A DNA stretch of 64,000 nt from Geobacter sp. UBA2189 (GTDB lineage Bacteria > Desulfobacterota > Desulfuromonadia > Geobacterales > Pseudopelobacteraceae): NCBI GenBank assembly GCA_002328035.1, contig DCVL01000043.1, positions 146,857-210,856 on the forward strand, written 5' to 3'. This document shows, in pieces, positions 44,539-52,968 of the stretch; position 1 is the stretch's first letter, and the number at the start of each line of letters is the position of its first letter. The translations under genes and the position numbers were made by a program. The notes beneath the pieces were generated by a model that was given only the letters and a program-made list of their open reading frames with translations, made no database searches and was not told the origin of the DNA.

Positions 44539-44602
44539 ACAAAGGGACGCGTATCAACTTCAGACAATACGAAGAGTTGGTACACGTCCTTTGTTCTTTT
44601 CG
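44539..44602 (+). terminator. long hairpin terminator after tumEA
   Basis: ACAAAGGGACG...TATCAACTTC pairs with GAAGAGTTGGTA...CGTCCTTTGT across about 56 bases with small bulges, followed by TCTTTT. It closes the tumEA unit. The inner CAAC/GTTG ends recall the attC-like boxes, but the T tract favours a terminator. Confidence 0.65.
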
Positions 44603-44629
44603 GCAGAGAAAATAGTTCTTACATTATGC

Positions 44630-44658
44630 TTGACAAATTTATTTAGCTGGCTAAATAT
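44630..44658 (+). promoter_or_regulatory. marR promoter with overlapping operator palindrome
   Basis: TTGACA (44630-44635) and AAATAT (44653-44658) are 17 bases apart. The palindrome TATTTAGC-TG-GCTAAATA (44640-44657) fills the spacer and the -10 box. A MarR dimer bound there would block polymerase, so the gene is probably self-repressed. Confidence 0.65.
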
Positions 44659-44690
44659 AAGGCCACTAATAAAATAATCAAGGACATCTC

Positions 44691-45209
44691 ATGTTTGACA
44701 TTCTGGACCTTCCTGACAGCACCACCATTACCAAAATTGCGCAACGCTACCCGATGCTGGAGATCCCGGCTTTTGAAACCTGGCTTTCCCTGATGCGGGT
44801 TTCCGGTGATTGCATGGCTGATCTGGACCAGTTTCTTGCCCGTTACAACCTTTCACAACGTAAGTTTTTTGTTCTGATTCTGCTGATGCGGAATCCCGAC
44901 GGACTGAAGGTGTCGCAACTGGCAGAGGGGACCGGCGTTTCCTGCGCCACCATGACCGGTGTGGTGGATGGCCTGCTGAATGCCGGGCTGATTACCCGAG
45001 AAGCTGATCAGCAGGATCGTCGCGCCTTTGTGGTGGAGATTACCCAAACCGGCCAGACGTTGCTGGATCAGATCCTGCCGCCGCACTACCGGCGAATGAG
45101 CGGTATCATGTCCATGCTTGATCCAACAGAGCGGGCGCAGTTGCAGGCGCTCTTGAACAAGGTGCGTGCCGGGCTGGAAAGTGTCCACATAGCAGCAGAC
45201 ACTGATTAA
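44691..45209 (+). CDS. MarR-family transcriptional regulator
   Basis: This 172-residue MarR protein has a winged-helix segment VSQLAEGTGVSCATMTGVVDGLL and the wing EADQQDRRAFVVEIT. Dimerisation helices flank both ends. It is preceded by a promoter with an overlapping palindrome and followed by a lipoprotein of the carboxymuconolactone decarboxylase group and an aldo-keto reductase, which may be its targets. Confidence 0.9.
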   Translation: MFDILDLPDSTTITKIAQRYPMLEIPAFETWLSLMRVSGDCMADLDQFLARYNLSQRKFFVLILLMRNPDGLKVSQLAEGTGVSCATMTGVVDGLLNAGLITREADQQDRRAFVVEITQTGQTLLDQILPPHYRRMSGIMSMLDPTERAQLQALLNKVRAGLESVHIAADTD

Positions 45210-45237
45210 TACTACTCCGTCATTTGATCTACAGTTG

Positions 45238-45335
45238 GTCAATTCCCCCCTTTGCAAAGGGGGGTTAGGGGGGATTTGGTTTGTAACGTCAACGGCAAAT
45301 CCCCCTAAATCCCCCTTTTTTAAGGGGGACTTTAT
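45238..45335. repeat. C5/G5-rich inverted repeat (MITE-like)
   Basis: Arms of about 35-40 bases, rich in CCCCCTTT and AAAGGGGG with TAGGGGGGATTT and AAATCCCCCTA inside, face each other around a 19-base centre. Similar AAATCCCCC-type repeats are spread through many bacterial genomes. It lies between marR and the lipoprotein gene. Confidence 0.8.
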
Positions 45336-45383
45336 AGTACAAAGACTATGTGTCTGAGTAGAATTAAGTCAGGAGGGTTTTTT

Positions 45384-45875
45384 ATGAAGGGTTTTATTGG
45401 AGTTGTACTACTATTGATCATTTCTGGTTGTGCCAGCGGACCTTCGTCTCAAATTTCGCAAGTAGCCCCGAAAGGATTGATTATGGAGTCAGAACGGTAC
45501 ACAAGAGGCTGGAAAAAACTCAAAGAAATAGATGGTCAGGCTGGAGAGCGAGTCATTGAGGCGCTGGGAGATGTTGCCCCTGACCTTGCACGTTATACCA
45601 TTGAGTTTCCTTTTGGTGATGTGTATTCACGCGGAATACTAACACTTAAAGAACGCGAAATTGCGACGGTAGCCGCATTAACCGCATTGGGGAATGCACA
45701 GCCACAGCTTAAAGTTCATATACATGGAGCACTTAATGTTGGCTGTACAAGACAAGAGGTTATTGAGATTATGACTCAGATGGCAGTCTATGCAGGATTC
45801 CCGGCGGCTCTGAATGGTACTTTTGCAGCAAAAGAAGTTTTTATGGAGCGTGATAAGACCGGGAAATTGAATTGA
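45384..45875 (+). CDS. lipoprotein of the carboxymuconolactone decarboxylase/AhpD-like fold
   Basis: The start at 45384 follows AGGAGGG. A signal peptide ends in the lipobox ISGC (Cys16), so the 163-residue protein is expected to be membrane-anchored outside the cytoplasm. The rest is a CMD domain (LTLKEREIATVAALTALGN; GCTRQEVIEIMTQMAVYAGF), usually cytoplasmic. Only one catalytic-type Cys is present, so peroxidase activity is uncertain. It leads into the aldo-keto reductase gene 79 bases later. Confidence 0.82.
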   Translation: MKGFIGVVLLLIISGCASGPSSQISQVAPKGLIMESERYTRGWKKLKEIDGQAGERVIEALGDVAPDLARYTIEFPFGDVYSRGILTLKEREIATVAALTALGNAQPQLKVHIHGALNVGCTRQEVIEIMTQMAVYAGFPAALNGTFAAKEVFMERDKTGKLN

Positions 45876-45954
45876 TAGTTGTCTGTCGTTAAAAGGCTTG
45901 CAACATAAGCATCGTATCTATCTGCCAGCATCTCAGGTAAGAAGGAGCATAAAC

Positions 45955-46962
45955 ATGGAACAGAGAAAACTTGGCACACAGGGATTAACGGTTTCAGCCC
46001 AGGGTCTGGGCTGCATGGGGATGTCTGATTTTTACGGTGAGCGGGATGAGGCAGAGTCAATCGCCACCATCCATCGGGCACTGGAGCTGGGGGTGAACTT
46101 TCTGGACACCTCGGACGCCTACGGCCCGTTTACCAATGAAGAGCTGATCGGTAAGGCGATCAAGGGCAAGCGGGACAAGGTGGTTATTGCCACAAAGTTT
46201 GGCCTGTTGCGCAGCGCCCAGGCCGCTGCCGACGGCGGCTGGGCGCCGGTTACCGGTATCAGCGGCAAGTCGGAGTATGTTAAGTCAGCCTGCGAAGCTT
46301 CCTTGAAGCGGCTGGGGATTGACTGCATTGACCTCTACTATCAGCATCGGGTGGATGCCGAGGTGCCGATTGAGGAGACCATCGGCGCCATGGCTGATCT
46401 GGTACAGGCCGGTAAGATCCGCTACATCGGTCTGTCAGAAGCCAGCCCGGCAACCATTCGGCGGGCCCATGCCGTGCACCCGGTCAGCGCCCTGCAGAAT
46501 GAGTATTCGCTCTGGACCCGCGACCCAGAGGATGAGGTGCTGCCCACCCTGCGTGAACTGGGGATCGGATTGGTGCCCTATAGTCCTCTGGGACGGGGCT
46601 TTCTGACCGGGCAGTTGAAAAGCCCTGATGATTTTCCGGCGGATGACTACCGCCGCAATTCCCCCCGCTTTATGGGTGAAAACTTACAGAAGAACCTTGA
46701 TCTGGTGACAAAGATCAAGGCCATTGCTGTTCGGAAAGGGATCACACCGGGTCAGTTGGCGCTGGCCTGGGTGCTGGCTCAAGGGGACGATATTGTACCG
46801 ATTCCTGGCACCAAGCGCAGGAAATATCTTGAGGAGAATGTCGCTGCCACGCAGGTGATGATCTCAAAAGAGGAGTTAGCAGAGATTGCTGCGGTCTTCC
46901 CCTGTGGCCTGGCCAGTGGTGAACGTTATCCGGCCTACATGATGGCGTTTTTGAACCGGTAA
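45955..46962 (+). CDS. aldo/keto reductase
   Basis: This NADPH-dependent (beta/alpha)8 reductase of the AKR11/13-like group has 335 residues. LGCMGMSDFYG, the catalytic set D (LDTSDAYG), K (VVIATKFG) and H (DLYYQHRVD), and the C-terminal cofactor loop IPGTKRRKYLEEN are all visible. AAGGAG lies before the ATG at 45955; an upstream start adds 19 residues. Substrate unknown. Confidence 0.95.
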   Translation: MEQRKLGTQGLTVSAQGLGCMGMSDFYGERDEAESIATIHRALELGVNFLDTSDAYGPFTNEELIGKAIKGKRDKVVIATKFGLLRSAQAAADGGWAPVTGISGKSEYVKSACEASLKRLGIDCIDLYYQHRVDAEVPIEETIGAMADLVQAGKIRYIGLSEASPATIRRAHAVHPVSALQNEYSLWTRDPEDEVLPTLRELGIGLVPYSPLGRGFLTGQLKSPDDFPADDYRRNSPRFMGENLQKNLDLVTKIKAIAVRKGITPGQLALAWVLAQGDDIVPIPGTKRRKYLEENVAATQVMISKEELAEIAAVFPCGLASGERYPAYMMAFLNR

Positions 46963-47132
46963 TCGCTACCATCTCTTCTGCTGTACATGGCAGATACCCG
47001 TTTGCGCTCCCATGGCTCTGTATACCCTCTACCCGCCCCGCATGACCGTGGTGCGTCCACCGACAGGCATGTGAGAGATTGTGTATTGAGGTGGGCAGGA
47101 GGATAAAAATACGCTTGCTGTGGTGTCTTGAT

Positions 47133-47247
47133 AACATCGGCCAAAATATCGGCGAAACGACCAGAATATTGTCATTTAATTTTTATTTAAATAATTAAAT
47201 TATAGTATGTTATACCTATAGCAACATCGGCCAAAATATCGGCCAAA
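47133..47247 (+). promoter_or_regulatory. twin operator-like repeats flanking the fic promoter
   Basis: AACATCGGCCAAAATATCGG begins at 47133 and again at 47223, exactly 90 bases apart. Each copy is itself a tandem of ATCGGC(C/G)AAA. Between them lies AT-rich DNA with TATAGT and TTATAC boxes. The second copy ends 14 bases before the Fic start codon. The layout suggests repressor binding at both sites. The interval 46963-47132 holds no other gene. Confidence 0.6.
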
Positions 47248-47261
47248 TTAGCGGAGCCAGC

Positions 47262-48476
47262 ATGGAAGAAGTCTTTTATACCAACATTTCTGAAATGGAA
47301 CCGATGCTGCCTTCAGATCCTACGGGTGAGCTGGCTGATCTGGCAATTGAGGTGATTCGTAAATCAGCTGCCGTAAGCGTGGCTGTTCATCCCGTTACCC
47401 GTCGCGGAATTGTAGAGCTGGTCAGAAAGATGAACAGCTACTATTCCAACCTGATAGAAGGACATACCACCCACCCCGTAGACATTGATCGGGCCATGCG
47501 GAACGATTTTTTTGCAGACCCTGCCAAACGGGCGCGCCAACTGGAAAGCAAGGCGCATGTTGAGGTGCAGAAAGCTATTGAAGCCCGCCTTGAGGTCGCC
47601 CCGAAAACCGTCATTACCTCACAGGATTTTCTCTGCTGGATACATAACGAATTTTACAAACGGATGCCGGAAGAGTTCCGTGTTGTCCAGCATGCTGATG
47701 GGAGCATTGAACAGGTGATTTCCGGCGCCCTCAGAACCTCACAAGTTGAGGTTGGACGGCATCTGCCGCCCAAATCAGTCTGTCTGCCCGCGTTCATGAA
47801 GAGATTTGAAGAGGTCTACAATCCCTGTACACTCAATAGCCAGCAGCAGGTTATTGCCGTGGCGGCCTCGCATCATCGCCTGGCCTGGATACATCCGTTT
47901 CTGGATGGCAATGGCCGCGTTACCCGTCTTATGACCCACGCCTACCTGAAAAAGGCCGGACTGGACGGCCATGGATTGTGGACCGTCTCACGGGGATTTG
48001 CCAGAAATCGCGAGGGATACCTTGCGGCTCTGGCCGGAGCCGACCAGCCGCGGCGGGGTGATCTGGATGGTCGGGGAAACCTGACCCAAGCCGGCCTGCT
48101 CGGGTTCTGCAGTTTCTTTTTGAAAACTGCCATTGATCAGATTGATTTTATGGCAGGCCTGCTGGAGCTGGATGGCATGCAGCAACGGATACAGGCAGTG
48201 GTTGACCGTCGGATTTTGCTGGGTGAACTGAAGCCTGAAGCCGGTCATCTGCTGCGGGATATCTTCCTGCGGGGAGAAATACCACGGGGAGAAATACCAA
48301 AAATTATCGGTATGCCGGAACGTTCGGCCCGCAGGGTGATCAGCACGCTTGTCGGAAAGGGCTACCTGGTTTCAGACTCTGAAAAAGGACCGGTCAGGCT
48401 TGGTTTTCCGGCAGAGCTGGCAGGATATTACTTTCCACGACTGTATCCTGAGGGGGTTGAGGCGAGCCTTGGGTAG
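47262..48476 (+). CDS. Fic-domain AMPylase with inhibitory helix and C-terminal winged helix
   Basis: This 404-residue Fic enzyme transfers AMP from ATP to a protein target. The active loop HPFLDGNGR is at 211-219. An N-terminal inhibitory motif (S/T)XXXE(G/N) is present as S62-NLI-E66-G67, so it is a class II, self-inhibited Fic. The C-terminus (PERSARRVISTLVGKGYLV) is a winged helix, likely to bind DNA. Together with the twin repeats upstream this suggests self-regulation. Confidence 0.9.
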   Translation: MEEVFYTNISEMEPMLPSDPTGELADLAIEVIRKSAAVSVAVHPVTRRGIVELVRKMNSYYSNLIEGHTTHPVDIDRAMRNDFFADPAKRARQLESKAHVEVQKAIEARLEVAPKTVITSQDFLCWIHNEFYKRMPEEFRVVQHADGSIEQVISGALRTSQVEVGRHLPPKSVCLPAFMKRFEEVYNPCTLNSQQQVIAVAASHHRLAWIHPFLDGNGRVTRLMTHAYLKKAGLDGHGLWTVSRGFARNREGYLAALAGADQPRRGDLDGRGNLTQAGLLGFCSFFLKTAIDQIDFMAGLLELDGMQQRIQAVVDRRILLGELKPEAGHLLRDIFLRGEIPRGEIPKIIGMPERSARRVISTLVGKGYLVSDSEKGPVRLGFPAELAGYYFPRLYPEGVEASLG

Positions 48477-48600
48477 ATCGACGGTTCACCCACGCGCGAA
48501 CGTACCCTCCGTTGTTCTGTCCCCACAAGGTGTGAATTTGCTGGAAGCATTCTGCTGGTGTAAATTACACAACGGAATAAGCCTAAAGGAGTCAAAGATC
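48477..48600 (+). other. intergenic region with a degenerate hairpin repeat
   Basis: ACGGTTCACCCACGCGCGAA from 48481 is a weak relative of the palindrome core in copies 1-3. No promoter stands out. AAAGGAG at the end is the ribosome site of the next gene. Confidence 0.35.
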
Positions 48601-49548
48601 ATGAAAACGGCCCTGTCTGCAATACAAAAACAAGTTGTTATTCTATTGGCACTTATGATGGTTTTAGCAGGCTGGACAGTGGCGCAGGCTAAACCGGTTA
48701 CGGTAACCCGTGAATACACCTATCGTGCCAGTGAAGCAGACAGCAAGCTGACAAGCAGAACCATCGCCCTGGAACAGGTAAAGCGGATGCTTCTGGAGGA
48801 ATTGGGTACGTACCTTGTCAGCAATACTGAAGTCCGAGACTCTGCACTGACCAAGGATGAAATTGTTACCTATACTTCGGGGTGGGTTGCAACGGTGGTT
48901 ATTAAAGAGCTTTGGAATGGCGAAGATTATTATCTTAAAGCAAAAATCACCGCTGATGCCGACGATGTGGCCAAAGCAGTTGCGTTAATGCATGAAGATC
49001 GTGAGGCATCGGCTGAGCTGAAACGTCTGCGAGCACAAAACAGCGATGTGCTTAAAGAAATTAAACGTCTGCGCAAGGAATTGGCTGGCATTAAGTCATC
49101 AGCAAAGTCAGGAAGCACGGCAAAAGCGGTGTCAGCTCAGAAGGATTACGACCTTGCCGTTGCGAGGTTGTCGGCAAATGAAGGTATAGCGACTACATTT
49201 GATGGCCGCTGGGCTGTGTCACTTACCTGTGAGGATGTTCAGAAAAACGGATTTCTGGTCAAGGGGTATGCCCTTAATTTCTTTGCTGATGTTAAGGATG
49301 GCAGGCTTATGGGGAAAGTTGGGCAATCAGGACAGCCTGCCTCTATGACCATGGTCGGCATACTCCATAAAGATGGAGCTGCGCAGATTAATGTGCAGGG
49401 CCTGACAGGTAAATCGGAATACACACTTAAGCACGTTCAGTCTGGCAAGCTGTACTCCTATCGTATGCGTGGCACGTTTACGCAAGACAATGGGAGAGCA
49501 AGCCGCATTGAATCACGACCCTGCGAGGCGGTATTCATCAAACAGTAG
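48601..49548 (+). CDS. exported coiled-coil protein of unknown function
   Basis: A signal peptide (residues 1-30, ending AQA) is followed by a domain with EYTYRASEADSKLTSRTIAL and LEELGTYL, a pattern I recall from uncharacterised exported proteins of this group. A short coiled coil follows (AELKRLRAQNSDVLKEIKRL), then a C-terminal beta domain of about 130 residues beginning FDGRWAVSLTCED. AAAGGAG precedes the ATG at 48601; an earlier in-frame start lies inside the fic gene and is unlikely. Function unknown. Confidence 0.72.
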   Translation: MKTALSAIQKQVVILLALMMVLAGWTVAQAKPVTVTREYTYRASEADSKLTSRTIALEQVKRMLLEELGTYLVSNTEVRDSALTKDEIVTYTSGWVATVVIKELWNGEDYYLKAKITADADDVAKAVALMHEDREASAELKRLRAQNSDVLKEIKRLRKELAGIKSSAKSGSTAKAVSAQKDYDLAVARLSANEGIATTFDGRWAVSLTCEDVQKNGFLVKGYALNFFADVKDGRLMGKVGQSGQPASMTMVGILHKDGAAQINVQGLTGKSEYTLKHVQSGKLYSYRMRGTFTQDNGRASRIESRPCEAVFIKQ

Positions 49549-49602
49549 TGCAGCCGGAGCCGGTCATTTGTGCATAAAACCTATTACAAGGAGCAACAAC
49601 CG

Positions 49603-49893
49603 ATGTTCATCGTATCCGTAACCTACCAACAGCCGCTGGAAGTGGTGGACCACCATCTGGCTGACCATATCGCCTTTCTGGATCGCTACTTTAGCCAAGG
49701 CACCTTTATTGCCTCTGGTCGCAAAGTGCCCCGCACCGGCGGGATTGTTCTGGCCACCGGTGTTACACGGGAACAGCTTGATGCGATCCTGCTGGAAGAC
49801 CCGTTTAACCAACACAAGGTTGCCCGTTATGAGGTTACTGAATTTGAGCCGAACCGGACCGGGCCGGAGTATGCCTGGTTCCTGAAGCTGTAG
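49603..49893 (+). CDS. YciI-family protein
   Basis: This 96-residue ferredoxin-like protein shows LADHIAFLDRYFSQGTFIASG and ILLEDPFNQHKVARYEV, with the His-Asp pair near residues 18-22 seen in YciI-like proteins. GGAG precedes the ATG at 49603. Members act as small dehydratase- or isomerase-like domains, but the role here is unknown. Confidence 0.85.
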   Translation: MFIVSVTYQQPLEVVDHHLADHIAFLDRYFSQGTFIASGRKVPRTGGIVLATGVTREQLDAILLEDPFNQHKVARYEVTEFEPNRTGPEYAWFLKL

Positions 49894-49977
49894 GTTTGCG
49901 TACAAGCAGGAAGCTGTGCCTGGTATCTGCGGAGCGGGTGTCATGAAGACGAGAAGAGTTGTTAAAAATAGTGTTGA

Positions 49978-50037
49978 ATAAATGTTCCATCGGGGAAGAG
50001 CACCGGTTCACGCGTGTGAACAGGTCAATTACGAGTT
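49978..50037. repeat. interspersed hairpin repeat, copy 3
   Basis: ATAAATGTTCCAT opens it. ACCGGTTCACGCG faces TGTGAACAGGT, a near-perfect hairpin shorter than copy 2. CAATTACGAGTT closes it. The next gene starts within a few bases. Confidence 0.8.
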
Positions 50038-50042
50038 ATTAA

Positions 50043-50639
50043 GTGAATGGAATACAAATGCAACCATCTGACATATTGGAAATTTCTGGAACAATCCTAG
50101 TTTCAATCGGTGGAGGCACCGCTATTGTTTTTGGCTTTTCTAGCTGGCTTGGAAAGGTTTGGGCTAACCGATTAATGGAAAATGAAAAGAACGAGCATTC
50201 AAGGCAGTTGGAAGCTCTCAAAAACACATTTCTTAAAGAAACTGAAAGCTACAAAATCAAACTAAAAAAATCTGAATTAATATTCGAAAAGCAGTTTGAA
50301 GCAGCGTCTGCATTAGTGGCATTGCATCGCAGTTTTATCCCACAAATAAATTCCGTTCACATGGATTGAGAAGATGTGGTGGATCATTACGCGTTTTCAT
50401 CGCAAAAAATCGAAGAAGAGTTGGAAAAATATCTTTCACTCCACGGGGCAGTTTTGGGTGAGGAGGTTGAGGAAAAAATCAGTGAATGTATTGGTGTAGC
50501 CGGTTGGAATAAATTCGAAATAAGTAAAGAATACGAGGTAACGTCAAAAGGCAAAGAAGAAGGAGCAAAAATAAACAACTTATTGAATGAAGCCAAGAAG
50601 TTAATGATTGAAAAAGTCACATCACAGACAAGCACTTAA
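50043..50639 (+). pseudogene. membrane coiled-coil gene broken by an in-frame TGA
   Basis: Two open segments lie in one frame, split only by TGA at 50367-50369. The first (108 residues, GTG or the ATG at 50058 as start) has a membrane helix (ILVSIGGGTAIVFGFSSWLG) and a coiled coil (NEHSRQLEALKNTFLKETES). The second continues a helical, acidic region. Reading Trp for TGA (HMD-W-EDVVDHYAF) restores a 198-residue protein. I see no sign of a selenocysteine element. It was probably functional recently. Family unknown. Confidence 0.6.
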
Positions 50640-50716
50640 AATGTCAATCCAGTGGGTGGCGTTATGAATGATAAATTCGCTATGCTCACAAGAGTGACCA
50701 TAACACTAAGGACACA

Positions 50717-51535
50717 ATGTTGAAACTTTCTGAAAGAAGCACAAAAGCACTCGGGAAGATAGTTACTGGTGATGAGCGATTGTCCCCTTATCGTAGTGGC
50801 CCAAGCCTAGTTTCGCTGTTTAACGAACTTGGACTTAACGACGTATATGGACAAGGATTTCCATCCCGTTGGGCTTATACTGAAGAGTCAATCCGCAAGT
50901 TAAATGGGAAACCAGAACTTTTTCTTCTAATAGAAATGGTTTTTGACCCTAGAGAGTTTTTGAATACTGAATTTGAGATAACGAATGCCCTTGAGTTTTT
51001 TAACCAGTATCTTTCTTATGAAAAGCATCAAGTAGTGCTTGTCGGTGGCTATGCAAAGGTTCGTGATCTGAATGGGGTTGATGTTAATTTCGTACATCCG
51101 TTTAAAAACTCAAAAAATGATGCGCATATTTTCATTGATGAACAGGTGAAGAAGTGTGATGAAAAAATTTCCTCTGGAGACTACTACGGAGCAATAACGA
51201 ATGCGCGGTCTTTGGTTGAAGCAATTCTGACAGAAATAGAAAAAGGGTTAGATGTATCAGCTCCAGAATACGATGGCGACTTAGTTAAGCTTTACAAGAG
51301 AGTTACAAAATTGCTGAATTTAGGACCAGACCGGAAAGATATTTCCGATACACTCAAGCAAATCCTCACTGGTCTTAGTAGCATAATTGCGGGACTTGCA
51401 GGACTCAGAAACAAAATGAGTGACGCTCATGTAGCAAGTTACAAACCATCAAAGCACCACGCCAAACTTGCAGTGAATTCTGCCAAGACAATTTGTGATT
51501 TCCTTTTTGAAACTAAAGAATACCAAGGAAAATAG
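50717..51535 (+). CDS. abortive-infection-type protein with C-terminal HEPN domain (Abi_C)
   Basis: This 272-residue protein has an unassigned N-terminal half, and the C-terminal half matches the Abi_C domain: GDYYGAITNARSLVEAILTE followed by R231-X6-H238 in GLRNKMSDAH, the HEPN RNase signature. Such proteins are linked to phage defence by cell arrest. It is AT-rich compared with neighbours. Its stop codon overlaps the first bases of attC-like site B, as in integron cassettes. Confidence 0.82.
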   Translation: MLKLSERSTKALGKIVTGDERLSPYRSGPSLVSLFNELGLNDVYGQGFPSRWAYTEESIRKLNGKPELFLLIEMVFDPREFLNTEFEITNALEFFNQYLSYEKHQVVLVGGYAKVRDLNGVDVNFVHPFKNSKNDAHIFIDEQVKKCDEKISSGDYYGAITNARSLVEAILTEIEKGLDVSAPEYDGDLVKLYKRVTKLLNLGPDRKDISDTLKQILTGLSSIIAGLAGLRNKMSDAHVASYKPSKHHAKLAVNSAKTICDFLFETKEYQGK

Positions 51536-51593
51536 CTAACCATCGGCACGACCGGCCCAAAAAACAGGCCGATCAGCCTCAGCCCCGTTGGAC
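51534..51593 (+). repeat. attC-like hairpin site B
   Basis: Boxes AGCTAAC (51534-51540) and GTTGGAC (51587-51593) enclose a hairpin in which GACCGGCC faces GGCCGATC. GTTGGAC fits the integron core GTTRRRY. The pattern YTAACCA-N7-GACCGGCC is shared with sites C and D. The abi stop codon lies in its first two bases. Confidence 0.6.
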
Positions 51594-51719
51594 TACCAAT
51601 AATTACAATTCAGGGCATGAACTGATTGAAAAGAGGTGCATTCTCCCTATTACTAATGGCCGGGCAAGCCCGGGCTATTATTTCATTGAAGACTGCACCA
51701 ATTATGGTACACTGTTGAT

Positions 51720-52076
51720 ATGGAACAGACCAATTTCATCCTTACTGTGAACTTTTATCGCACCGATGCCGGAAATGAGCCGGTGCGTGACTGGCTTAAA
51801 GAACTCTCCCGAGACGATAAGCGAATTATTGGCGAAGACATCAAAACAGCTCAACTTGGCTGGCCTTTGGGAATGCCGCTTATCAGAAAAATGGACAAGA
51901 ACCTGTGGGAAGTCCGCTCATCATTGCCGGACGGCATAGCGCGGGTTTTATTCACCGTCGATGGAAGCCAGATGATTCTGCTTCATGGATTCATCAAGAA
52001 ATCAAATAAGACACCACAAAACGAACTCAAAACGGCAACTGCAAGACTCGGTAACTATTGGAGGTATAAACAATGA
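51720..52076 (+). CDS. higB: HigB-like RelE-superfamily toxin (gp49/DUF891)
   Basis: This 118-residue RNase toxin of the phage-derived Gp49-like group shows PVRDWLKELSRDDKRIIGEDI, MPLIRKMDKNLWEVRSSLP and LLHGFIKKSNKTP, all typical. It overlaps the antitoxin gene by four bases (ATGA). The pair sits alone between attC-like sites B and D. Confidence 0.9.
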   Translation: MEQTNFILTVNFYRTDAGNEPVRDWLKELSRDDKRIIGEDIKTAQLGWPLGMPLIRKMDKNLWEVRSSLPDGIARVLFTVDGSQMILLHGFIKKSNKTPQNELKTATARLGNYWRYKQ

Positions 52077-52354
52077 ACAACATTCACTCGGGATCAAACT
52101 TTGACGATTTTCTGCAAGAGGAAGGTTTGCTGGCTGACGTGGAAGCCACAGCAATCAAGCGAGCTGTCGCGTATCAAATTGAGCGGGAGATGCAGAAATC
52201 AAATATCTCAAAAACTGCACTTGCTCACAAAATGCACACAAGCCGCTCGGCACTTGACAGATTGCTCGACCCTGGGAATGTTTCCGTAACATTACAGACT
52301 CTTGAAAGAGCAGCTCTGGCACTTGGAAAACGTTTGAAAGTAGAACTTGCCTAG
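52073..52354 (+). CDS. higA: HigA-like Xre-family antitoxin
   Basis: This 93-residue helix-turn-helix protein has KTALAHKMHTSRSALDRLLD as its DNA-binding helices. It would neutralise HigB and repress the operon. The toxin-first order and ATGA overlap are standard for HigBA. Confidence 0.9.
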   Translation: MNNIHSGSNFDDFLQEEGLLADVEATAIKRAVAYQIEREMQKSNISKTALAHKMHTSRSALDRLLDPGNVSVTLQTLERAALALGKRLKVELA

Positions 52355-52431
52355 AAATACTGCGTCAAAATATCCTACCAAAACATTCAAAAGACAGAAA
52401 AAGCAAGAAAACCAACAGCGAAAAAGGAGAA

Positions 52432-52491
52432 TTCCAACCAGAAAGTTAGACCCGCCAAAAAAACGGCGGGTCAACTTCATGCCCGTTTCAA
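52432..52491 (+). repeat. attC-like hairpin site D (degenerate core)
   Basis: TTCCAAC opens it. GACCCGCC (52449-52456) pairs with GGCGGGTC (52464-52471). The closing box GTTTCAA does not fit GTTRRRY, so the site may be dead. Its first 25 bases match site C at 22 positions. Confidence 0.5.
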
Positions 52492-52503
52492 GAGGAGTGT
52501 CTC

Positions 52504-52968
52504 ATGCAATATGAACTACGCCGCAAAGATCGCGGTATGCCTGAATCCGAAGCCAGAGATCTGTTGGAGCGTGGTGAATATGGCGTACTTTCCCTCTGTG
52601 GTGCTGATAATGAGCCATATGGTCTACCGCTTAGCTACTGCCTGCTGGACAATGCCATCTATTTTCACTGCACCCTGGAAGGCCGTAAGCTGGCGCTACT
52701 GGCTGCCAACAACCGCGCCTCATTTTGCGTGGTGGGGGCTACGGAGCTCTTGCCTGAGAAGTTTTCCACCCGCTATGAAAGTGTGATTGTATCCGGCGTC
52801 GTAACCGAGGTGCAGGGCGATGAAAAACAGCGCAGCCTGGCAGGTCTGGTTGATAAGTACTGTCCGATGCACCATGAAAAGGGGCTGCAGTACATTGCTG
52901 CTGATGCAGCCAAGACGCGGGTGTTCAAGCTGCAGATCGACACCATCTGCGGCAAGACCCGTCGGTAG
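52504..52968 (+). CDS. pyridoxamine 5'-phosphate oxidase-like flavoprotein
   Basis: This 154-residue split-barrel flavin protein of the nitroimidazole-resistance/PNPOx-like group begins MQYELRRKDRGMPESEARDL and has GVLSLCGADNEPYGLPLSY, FHCTLEGRKLALLAAN, and a Cys in DKYCPMHHEKG. It probably binds FMN and reduces a small molecule. GAGGAG precedes the ATG. Confidence 0.88.
   Translation: MQYELRRKDRGMPESEARDLLERGEYGVLSLCGADNEPYGLPLSYCLLDNAIYFHCTLEGRKLALLAANNRASFCVVGATELLPEKFSTRYESVIVSGVVTEVQGDEKQRSLAGLVDKYCPMHHEKGLQYIAADAAKTRVFKLQIDTICGKTRR

Noticed and set aside
44539..44594. The tumEA hairpin as a fifth attC-like site
   Set aside because: The boxes lie inside a longer stem with a T tract after it, and GTTGGTA does not fit GTTRRRY. 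A terminator explains it better.
50367..50369. TGA as a selenocysteine codon
   Set aside because: No redox motif surrounds it, no convincing SECIS hairpin follows, and Trp fits the local sequence. A nonsense mutation is simpler.
31441..52503. Integron integrase or transposase gene for the cassette-like sites
   Set aside because: No tyrosine recombinase or transposase reading frame was found on either strand in this span.
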